Origin: Siniperca chuatsi
Lineage: Eukaryota; Chordata; Actinopteri; Centrarchiformes; Sinipercidae
Assembly (NCBI RefSeq): GCF_020085105.1
Contig: NC_058044.1
Coordinates: 25,727,206-25,791,205, forward strand
Reading direction: 5' to 3'
Length of the DNA stretch: 64,000 nucleotides
Positions 25,601-35,900 of the stretch are shown here, piece after piece (within the stretch, counting starts at the first letter, position 1; every line of letters begins with the position of its first letter). A program made the translations under genes and the position numbers. Below the pieces are notes generated by a model that did no database searches, had not been told where the DNA came from, and saw only the letters and a list, made by a program, of their open reading frames with translations.

Positions 25601-28400
25601 ATCGGTCTAAATAAAATGAACAAGTGAAACCACATCATTACAATATAGATTGATAAAACTCTGAAACATAACCAAAGACATTACATTTTTGTCTGGTCTC
25701 TCCTTTCTGGGGTCCCATACATGTTGTCATACTGCTATTTCCTAAATGTCTTACTATCCAGGGGTTATGGGCACATTTTTTTGTGTGTTCAATAAAAAAT
25801 GCTTGACTGATAGCTCCAAACACACACATTTTTTTTCTTTTGAATCTCCTATAGCTGTATGGAGTGCAGTGTTTAAGGCTGCATAATCGTCCTTCCACAG
25901 CAGCTGACTGTTATATTGACCCTGCAGTGGTGCGTGCCTTCATCCACACACAACAGGACAGATTTGTCTGACACGCAGACACATAGAACACACACACAGT
26001 CATATACAGCCACACAAATATAGGCTGCTACTACACACATAAACACCTGTACGTACACAGACCAGATGTGAGCTTCACTCTGTATCCACCCAGACAAACA
26101 CAGGGCTCGAAGCTGTTGCTAGTAATCATAATGCAATGTGACGGCAATCTGTTCTGAATCTCTACAGCGGTCATATTTTCATGGTCAGGTCTGTCAGGGG
26201 GCCAAATAATGATCTAAAATACTAAAACAATCATTATCACACATCAACCTCTAGAAAATTAAAAGCAGCGCTGAAATAAATAAGCTCTGTATCTAATTTG
26301 TGACTTTGGAATACAATTACTCCATCTGACATTTTGACAAAAACAAAGCATTTATATAATGAACATAATAATGTAATGACAAAAAGGTCATCACAGAGGG
26401 TGAAAATATTATTTCTTCTCTTAAAGTAAATTTAAAGGATTGATAGTTTTATTGATGAGATGTGTAAATAGCTAATGCTCAACATCTCTGTTATGTTTGC
26501 AGAAGCAGTGTTGTAATTCCAAACACATTATATTGCATACTGCATTACATTCATGTTGTTCTGCGCTTTACTGAGGGTCAGAGATAGAGTCGCAGCCCAT
26601 CATACATCTGGTCCTGTTGCATCTGTTTAATCAGTTGGTGAGCTGGTGACTTGTTTTGTCCTCCAGCCTTGCAACAGCGTTCTCTTGTTAACTTCTTGTT
26701 TTGCTGAGTTGTGATACACAAATATGAGTGTGGGCTGGATTTCCTAACAGCATCTTGGCAGTAAGTCATGTATTTGTTTCACTGTAAATCGTTGCCGTGA
26801 TTAGCTGCTTGTGGCAAACAGGTTTCAGATTCTGTTTGACCGATCCAGGATCTGTAGTGTAGCAGGAGTTATGCAAGGTCAACTGAGCAGTCTCAAGAAG
26901 ACTGGCTTGATGACAGCAGCAGCACGGCCCCCCTGGGAAAGGCTCAAGTGCTCGTCTCTGGTGTCCAGTGTCAGTGGAGTCTGAGTGCTGCAAAATAACA
27001 CACTGCAAAACTGCAGCCAAGTGGGCTCTAATGACCCAATCATAACCTCATCAACTAAAAATGACAGCACAGTAAAATGCTGAATCAGACTGTGTGATCC
27101 AAGGGCGTGATGGCTTTTTTGCATACAATGATGTTTGCACATATCTGTGCTGAAATATATTGACCTGTGTGTGTGAACTTCTATCCTTGAAACATAGTGC
27201 AGTAATGCAGAACCAACGCCAGCTATTTATAAAAAGAAATATCAAACTACAAAACTAAAAACAACTAGAAAACAGAAACGGAAAAGTACAGATACACTGC
27301 CAGAGTTGCACAGTCTTGGGGAATCAGTCCTCTCTGAGGCATGATTGCGAAGCCACAAGTTGTGTGATAAAACTCCATCTTCTGCCAAGCCCCCAAAACA
27401 TATTATAAATCATACTGGAGATGCTGGAAGAATTTACTTCCAGACACTGAGTCATAGACAGACTCGAGGAAGAAAAGAAAGCCTTATTCCTTCTTGATCC
27501 CCTCCCTTACTTCCACCCAAATAACAAAGCAACAGTCATAAAGGTCTGCCTTTACCTCCCTTTCAAGGAGAGAACTAAAAGGATTTAATACACTGTTGTT
27601 ACACTTGATGACTGGATATTATGAGGGAATTCATGCTTAATATGTTTGCATAAAATAGCTGAGACTTATCAGGTGTTTCCTGATATCAGTATCCTTAGCA
27701 GACTTTCTGCCGGTGCGACCACATATCATCTGGTTAATGTACAACCACACTGCAGCCATCTTTCGTTAAGTTTTGATCAAACCAGACTACAGCGAGCTGT
27801 GGTCAAAGTGCAGGATTAAACATGTTTTGAATGGTGATGTGATGGACAGTTGTATACCATTAGGTGTTAGTAGGCTACCTATAGGGTTAGGGTTATGGCA
27901 GAAATAAATGTTTACAATTATTCTTATGATACGATTGTTTGTATTGTCTTCTACATTGTAAGATATTTTCAGCAAATAAAAACTATATTTAAGTATGCTT
28001 TGACTGGTGTATTATACATTGCTGCACTCTATATTACTGTACAGGGTAGACATTTTATCTCTGTTTGCATTGTTTTAGAAGATTAGCAAGACATAATTTG
28101 CTTGGTTTATGACTTTTTTTGCTTCTTTTTTTAATGTTACGCACCTGGTACTGGTTTAAAACCATAAAGTCACAGTGAAATGGAAGTTTCAGAAGTAGCT
28201 CAAGTACAGTTTTATATGATAGGCGGGGTTAGCTAGTCACCCCAAATCTACTTAAATCTAGCTATATTATTAATAATATCATTATTATTATTATGTTTTA
28301 CAGGAAGAGAAAAGAGTGGGATTTTGATATAAAAATACTACTATTGGACTATTTCGCATGTAAGAGATAAATGATTAACACAGGGACACAGGATTAGAAC
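22646..28400. other. Intergenic, possible noncoding elements only
   Basis: No gene supported. Includes a perfect hairpin at 25096-25141 and a CA-rich tract at about 25975-26060. Long stretches without recognisable repeats (for example 23150-24800 and 26100-27700) could include conserved noncoding sequence, which cannot be judged without alignment. Confidence 0.5.
25096..25141. repeat. Perfect 19-bp inverted repeat, 8-nt loop
   Basis: The left arm 25096-25114 (TTGATTTGTTCTCATTTGG) and right arm 25123-25141 are exact complements. The loop TATGAGTG can extend the stem by a G-U and an A-U pair in RNA. No flanking similarity to known transposon ends was recognised. Confidence 0.75.
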
Positions 28401-28463
28401 TTGGCATACCAGCAGAGGAGCAGACATCAGATTTATCCATCAGTGGCTGAAGGCAGACTGAAA
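28401..28463. repeat. 63-bp direct repeat, copy A
   Basis: Identical over 63 bp to 29840-29902; starts TTGGCATACCAGCAGAGG and ends GGCAGACTGAAA. The flanks of the two copies are unrelated apart from a few bases on the right. Confidence 0.85.
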
Positions 28464-29839
28464 TACTTTTTATGTTTCATGTTTAACTCTTGTGCCAACT
28501 GTTAGCTAAAATAAAATCATTAATAAATCAGGAATACCATTGTTTCCAACTAACCTTCAGTGGATAGCATTAATTGATGTTTTAGGTAACTTGGGGACAA
28601 AAGAACTCCAGAAGACGTTTTACGAACCAACAGACTGAAATCACCTTGTAAAGTTGTTATGGCTAACGTATCAGCAAACTTTTGATGATTTTACACATGC
28701 AGCAGACACAGAGCAACATTAGCATTCATTTGGAGTTGTGTTTCTGGCCACCTGACAAATTTAAGTCGAACATTCACTCTACTTTAAGCTCTGTTTTAGT
28801 GTATATCTGGTTCTTTAGCCTGCCAGATGTAGCAGCTAGTCGCTAACTTTGCCTGCTAACTTTGCCGACCGTTTGGTGCTGAGCAGGTAGAGTAACTACT
28901 ACTACTACTAGAACAGTTGGTTGCTGCTGCTGCAAACACGGTTGATAAGAGCAGTGAGATTGAAACATACAGTAGGCCTACATACAGGTTGTAAAACCAA
29001 AACAATGAGCTAAAACAGTCGTTGCTAAACTTGCTGCTGTTATTTCCCCCTTTTCGCTGTTACTTTATTGTTCCAAAATCAGAGAGATTCACAAACCTTT
29101 TTAACAGAAGACAGTTTGACTTGTCATAGCAGGAAATGCACAGCTGGAACCAATAACATTAATGAGGGCTCTGCTACAGCAATTAATGCAATGCAATGCA
29201 GCAGTTAAGACTGTTATTGGTCACCGCTGTGTTAGACGGTTTTAATGACTGCTGCGCTATTCAACTTTAATTTCAATCTGCATTTTTCAGATTCATTGAA
29301 AAATGAAAACTTTAGAGATTTAATATAATGCATTTTATGGGGCTCCTCTGCTAAAAACCTTAAAACCATCCAAACCATATAAAATCACCACAGGAAATTA
29401 TAATCCAGTCATTTCATTAAATACCCCTTAAAAACCCATATACACCACTTGTATTAAATAAGTATTAATAGGGAAATAAATGGTATTTTCAGGTTATAAA
29501 AAATAAGGTATTGCATTTCCTACTGACTCTTAAAACCTAATAAGGATTGTACTTGACTACATGAATTGAATGATTGTATTAGACTGTCCAGCTTCCAGTT
29601 TTAAAACCCATGGACCACAGTCAGAAACCCAAAGTTATTATACCAGATCTTCCTAATCCCACAGCCCTGGAAGACAGATGTGCTCCTAATTTGGGCTCTC
29701 ACTTCAATGAGTGCTTTGAAATAGCTGCTTTGAGTCCCTTGTGTCTGTGATCAAACCATCAGGTGTTGATAGCTGTGAGCAACAGCCTGCTCAGATCCTG
29801 TCAGGTGGGATCACTCCTCACTCTGTAAATGCCTTAAGG

Positions 29840-29902
29840 TTGGCATACCAGCAGAGGAGCAGACATCAGATTTATCCATCAGTGGCTGAAGGCAGACTGA
29901 AA
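29840..29902. repeat. 63-bp direct repeat, copy B
   Basis: Exact second copy of 28401-28463, 1,439 bp downstream in the same orientation. This copy sits inside a 114-codon open frame (29741-30085, plus) that shows no recognisable domain and is not called as a gene. Confidence 0.85.
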
Positions 29903-30477
29903 CACTGCCTGCCTCCCTCTGGTAATAAATTACAAACAATGAGACTGCAGGAAGAAGCAATCGGCTTGGAAGACTATGGAGAAATACGTATAGTGGATAC
30001 AATACAATTTAATTTACAGTTATTCAATACTGCTGTTCACACATTCTTTCAAGAGGAAATTACATCCTGGTTGGCCGAAGCGTGAAAGCTTGAGATGTTA
30101 AACGAGCCTGACACACAACAATGACATGTTTTTAGTTGAGAAGGAAAGTGAAAATGGAATTATGGACAACAGTATTTACTCATAAGTGGTCAGTTATGTA
30201 ACATCATAGATATACTCACACTCAGTAAATGTTTTTTTCAACCAACTTTTCGCAACATTTGCCTGTTTCCTTTTGATTTCCACTGTGCTGATGGCTGACG
30301 TTTTGATATTTTGAAAGGAAATTAATTGTAAAGAGAAAATTAGTTTTATGACTAAACAAGCTATTTATTTTCTAAATTCTAATTGTTATACAATAAATGA
30401 ATGTAGACATCCAGCGGTGAGTGTGACACAACTACAATGGCTGTCAGGACCTCAAAGCTGAACAATAAAATATGACA

Positions 30478-30630
30478 GGGCACCCTTGTGGCCTAGGGTT
30501 TAAGCATGAACTGACCATGAACTGTACATCCCGGGTTTGTGTCCGGCCTCCATCTCTCTCTCTCTCTCTCCTCATTTTCTGTCATCTCTCTACTGTACAC
30601 TCTCTAATAAAGGCATGAAATGCCCCAAAT
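30478..30630 (+). repeat. tRNA-derived SINE, family 1
   Basis: A decayed A-box (TGGCCTAGGGTTTAAGC, about 30489-30505) and B-box (GGGTTTGTGTCC, about 30533-30544) are followed by a (CT)n run and the tail TCATCTCTCTACTGTACACT...AATAAAGGCATGAAATGCCCC, which is a characteristic fish SINE tail. A related tail without the head is at 32690-32785. Confidence 0.7.
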
Positions 30631-30631
30631 T

Positions 30632-30760
30632 GGGCCCTGGTAGCTCACCTGGTAGAGCACACAGCCCATGTACTAAGGCTTAGGCCCTACCGCAGCGGCC
30701 CGGGGTTCGATTCCCCCTCTCTTCAACTGTTGCTGTCAAATAAAGGCGAAAAAAACAAAA
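30632..30760 (+). repeat. tRNA-derived SINE, family 2
   Basis: Begins GGGCCCTGGTAGCTCACCTG; the A-box TAGCTCACCTGG is at 30641-30652 and a perfect B-box GGTTCGATTCC at 30704-30714. The spacing between the boxes (about 52 bp) and the long middle arm do not fold as a normal tRNA. A short tail with AATAAAGGCGAAAAAAAC ends it. It abuts the preceding SINE almost directly. Confidence 0.75.
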
Positions 30761-31900
30761 GAAACACACAGTATATGACATCTCACAACATGATTGATGA
30801 GCAGGTGCAAAGAAATGAGTGGTGAAAGAAAGCGCTACAGTGAAATGCCAAATATTACTCTGAAAAAAAAATCTTAAATAAAAGATGACATGGTCAAGAA
30901 AGGCATGTTAGAGAATGGTGAATTTATGTGCTGAATTAATTACATGGAAACAGTGTAAAGACATGTACATCTGTTGGCAATGTTGACAAACTGTATGTGT
31001 ATTATCTGAGTCTTACAGTGAGTACTGGTGAAGTGCAGGTTGTTGTAAATTGATTTGAATGGCATTTGTAATAAGAAAACATGTTTCACACACTATGTGG
31101 TCAAATACAAGACAGAATTTAATTTACATAAGTGTTAAAAAAATAAATGCAAAAGACCAGAAACAGTACATGATTAGCAGTTATACCTGAAGGACATGGC
31201 AAGAGCGGAAACACAGTGTCTCTATGGTCAAGACGGTTGAGGCTTAGATTTTTAGGACATTACATTACTGATGACCTTTTTTTTCAAACAAGTTGTCACC
31301 AGTTGGATTCAAATTGCTGTATGTGTGTAACTTTCTGGTATCACTGTTGTGTTATTCAAAAACATTTCCAGTTGACAAAAACTTAAATCCTTCCTGATTT
31401 ATAATAAAATACTTAAAAAATAGATGTATAAAACAAGACTCCATTCAAAGGCATATAAAGGAGAGAAAGTATATCACAGTGAAATGGCGACCATACCAGT
31501 CTGCTCAGTAGGACAAAAACAAAAAGAGAAAATCATTGATCAGGATCGTTCTCTCAGTGTGGGACATGCCAACATTGAATCACACTACATATGTTCACAA
31601 CACATTGAACATCTATACAAATAGAAGGGATTATGAGCAGCAGGAGGAAAGCATTGACCATCAAAATGGGGGATGAACCAATGGATGTTTTTTTTTTCCC
31701 AAAAACATCCAGTGATCTGAGTATTGTGATCTATTGTATCTAGTGGATTTTACCAGAGTGGATTACATTCGGCTGCTTTCCTCATATGGCTCATGTTTGC
31801 CCTCTCTAGGACAAAAAGGGAACATCTAATTTTCTAATTTTGACATGACATTTCAAAATGACGACCTTGTTTAATGCAAATTACAGAAAGATTTTGTGGA
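30761..31900. other. Intergenic, downstream of wiz
   Basis: A+T-rich DNA without a supportable gene. Because wiz ends at 31901 on the minus strand, the right part of this stretch should contain its 3' UTR; an ATTAAA on the minus strand at about 31875-31870 is close to the stop, and no better polyadenylation signal was found. Confidence 0.45.
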
Positions 31901-32898
31901 CTAGACAGCTACTGGATGGACGAGTGCTGGAGCTGCCACTGGTGCAGCAGGTGGAGATGCTTTGCCTTTGTAGCCCAGTGACAGGATGTGTTTCTGCAGG
32001 TGTGTGATCCACTGCTCTTGAACAGACAGAGGTCCATGAAAGACTTCTTCACAGAACCTGAACAGCAGGACAGAGAGGGGGAGTGTGTTCTTAACTGCAT
32101 TAAATATGCATCACTGTAATTGCATCATGTTTTTTTAAGAGAGTGAATTGTGAGTCGTAGTTTTGTTGTCAAAATGTTGTGGTGTTAGCTATAGCAGCAG
32201 GAGAGTTGTGAGTATCGCTGTCTGGAGCTGGTTTGCTGGCTCTGGGAAACCGTCTCGTCCTCTCTGCATGTTAGCTTCACAGCAGCAACAGTTTGCTAAC
32301 CCACAACCTAGCTAACATTAGTTATATTACTCGCTGTGTCGTTGTTCACTCCATACATACTGTTGTTCTCTTTTGTTTCCATTTAAGTAACTTGTTGGTT
32401 GTTAAAATCATCACTTTGTCTGACAGTGTCATATATGTATATTCTGTATCTTCTTGTTCCAACTCTTCATTGACGTGTTTTTAATGGAAATATTCTAGAT
32501 GTCTTGTGCATAATTTTATGATCTTTTCCCTCAAATTCAGCCTGACATATCTGGTATCTTTGGAAAGGTTGGGATCTCCACTAGAATTTAAAATAAAGTT
32601 CTGTGGGTTTGAGCAATGACCCACCAGCAGGATGCTGCTTGTTGTGCCATTAAGAACAAAAAGCAACTTGCTAAGTCAAGAATGATTATTGAAGGGCGAC
32701 GTTGCATGTCATCCCCATCTCTTTCTCCTCTCATTTCCTGTCACCTCTCTATTGACTGCTACTTAATAATGGCAAAAATGCTCAAAAATACAGATTTTTG
32801 AATACTTAACAATGCAAGCTGCTGAAAATGATATTGTTAGGTCCAGTCTGACTGCATTAAGATACTATCCATTATGAAAGACATTACTTGATTTGATG

Positions 32899-32941
<43 letters not shown>

Positions 32942-35900
32942 TAAACCCTATAGGTCAATTACTCTAAACCCTATTATTCACTGAATGCAATGGGAATGTG
33001 ATTTTGTTTTATATTTTGTACTTTATAGACTGACCTGCACTTGAGGGAGTAGATTTTGCCCACCAGTTTGACCAGTGGTGTTAGTGGGGGCTTTGGCAGC
33101 AAAGCGGGGATGCTGCCTGACCGTGATGGTTGCTGGGAATTGGTGTCCTGATTTTTTTCCCGTGCAGTCACTACATGTTTTGGTGGATGGACCCCTGAAA
33201 CCACATAGAAAGATATTAGAGAAACATGCAGAAAGAAATCGTTCTTTATCAATTACAGGATATCTGTGTCTAGCTATCTTTCAGAGTCTTTCATATCTCA
33301 CCCCTTGGGGAGCGCACACCTGGTTCCCTGTGGACTGCAACAGTACGTGTGTGTCCTTGTGATTGTCTAGATGAGCCGGCAGTCACACCCGAGTCCTCTC
33401 TGCGCACCTTGTGCTCAGGGTGCTGCACCGAATGCCTCAGGCTGCTGCCGGGCACAGAGTCAGAGTCTGTGGACAGAGAGGGCGAAGCAGCACTTCTCTG
33501 GGACTGAAAGAAAATGAATGTACATTAGGAGGTTAATTAGAATTTACATTGCTTAATACATTGTGTGTATCCAAATCTAAATGGCAAATATTTTAGGCAT
33601 ATTTTTCGAGCACAGCCCACCTTCTTGATGTAAAGGTCTCCCATACGATAGCGCCGGGTTACTGCTGCTACCTTTTCTGGGTCCCTCCGGATCAACTCAC
33701 TGAGGAGTTCGATTGGCGAACTCGCTCCGTCTGCCTTCCATTCTATGATTCCCAGCTGTCGGAGGTGGGCCCGAGCGTGACTGGCCAGGGCCTTGCGATT
33801 TTCAAAATCAAACCCACAAAGCTCACAGGATGCATCTGACACAAAGAAGATGAGACATATTTAGACAAGCACTGGTATAGATACCAATGACAGTCATGTA
33901 ATACCAGTTCAGTGAGGTCCAGGAATAGGAAATGTTAAAAATGCGTGAGATTTGTGGTATATTTCCATGTGTTGAACCTGCTTAATCCTCTATTACCTCA
34001 GTGAGTGACTTCATCTCATCTAACAGAACGTTTTCCAAAACCTTCCATGAAATGTACATGTGGATTTTAGTGCACGCAGGTAGAATCAATAAGATAGTTA
34101 AAAGGACAGCAGAATAATGGCAAGAGTGCTGTTTTCCTGTTGAGGTAAAAGTCAAATGCTTGCCTTACTCAAAATACAGCATGTGTTGAGGCAGCACTGC
34201 ATTGTGGGATGTGTCTCACGAAGAGATAGTACGTTGAAAAGAAGCTAATCTTTAAGATCAAAGTCTAAGTTTTTAAAGGATAAGACCATAGACTGAAGTG
34301 GATGTAGCCACCATGACGCCACCCATTGGTTTGTGGACTACTGTATGGAAGCCTTGAGTTTGGCATTTTGGCTATTGCCATCTTGGTTTTTGGAGACAAA
34401 AGTGACCATATTTGGACGAGAGGGTGGAGCTAGCTAGCTTGGTTAGCAAGGTGCACCTGTAATTCACGTCAACTAGAATATTAATTGGGATGCTAATTTT
34501 GGCTAGCGAAAAACAGGCTTATACAAAATGTACTTAGCGGAAAACAATAACAGCAAACTCCTTTGAGTGTCTCTTAGTACAATTGAACGCTGAACAAGAC
34601 ATTTTTAGGCGACCAAAATGTTACAGTAAACTTTCATGAACTGAAACACACTGTGAAAGTGGCAAAGTTCTTAGATGTCTATTTTACTCTAAAAAGGGAC
34701 CATAAGGTACAAAATGAACATCATGCTGTATTGAAGAAGACTTGAAACTAGCAATTGAGACCATAAACTCATTAGGAAAGTGTTTACTGAGGTAATAAAT
34801 CAAGTGAGAAGTAGGGTCGTTTTCTCATAGACCATAAGTCATTTCCTAAAACAGCTGGCAACTGTAGTTTTTAACAAGAGTAACTACTGTATTTGTCATG
34901 GTTGTTAAACTGACATGAATAGCCTAACTATTGCTTTACAGTGGTGTTAATGTCTTACCGGTGTGTGAGGCCCCACTCTTGCCAGACAGGGATTTCTCTT
35001 TCATGGAATAATCGAGAGGTGAGGCGCAGGAGTTGGTGGCTGGTTCCTTTTTGGAGCCTTGAGGGGTCCACGTGGCTTTGCCTGATGACCCGCTGCGAGC
35101 AGACTCTTTCCTGTCTTCTTCACCATGCATCATGACCTCTTTGAGGAGATCGATTGGCGATGTTTTGATCGACCAGGTGAGGCCGAGCTGGCGCAGGTGG
35201 GCGCGGGCGTGGCATGACAGGGCTTTGCGGGTCTCAAAAAGCTGGCCACAGAAATCGCAAAGGACTGTTGGCAGGGATTGTACATCTGTGGAGGACACTT
35301 AGAAATGGAGGAGGTGAAAATAAGAGGATACATCCAAACTTTGGTGTACATACATGAACAAACAAATTAATACATGCAAAGAATAAAAGGGGTATGAAGA
35401 GAGTATGAATTAAAAATGAACTGAATTGGAGCATGTAATAACATGATATAGTACCAAACAACTAGCATTTGCCAAAAACTAATTTAGATCAGTGGTTCTC
35501 TGCTTTACCTGCATTAAAAGGCTTTGAAGCAACAGCAGCAGCAGGCGACTTCTGTTTGGGAGAGTTGCTGTTAGACACCTCGATCTCCACAGGCTCAGGC
35601 TTGGGCTTCCTGTGAAGGGGGTCCACTGCTAGCCGGAAGCCTTTCTTAGCCTTTGGGGCCCTGTTAGCAGGAATTTGAGGAGACTGAATGCACTTTGCAG
35701 GGCTTCGGGAGAGGGCTGTGGAGGGAAACGAGGTCCGCAATTGGCCTGGAGCTGGAGACAGAACCGAGGCTGCAGGAGATGCTGGGGCTGGAGATGAGCT
35801 GGTTGTACTGTTCGTTTTGGGGGGGTGTATGGCTTCCAGCATGCCACTGCTGACCAGTTCCTGGACGGTGTCAATTGCAGAGCTTTTCCCCAGCAGGTCA

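Noticed and set aside
29741-30085. 114-codon plus-strand open frame
   Set aside because: It contains the 63-bp duplicated sequence but no known domain and no splice or codon evidence.
30632-30715. Functional tRNA gene
   Set aside because: Although the A- and B-boxes are good, the distance between them and the middle part do not allow a tRNA cloverleaf, and a SINE tail follows.
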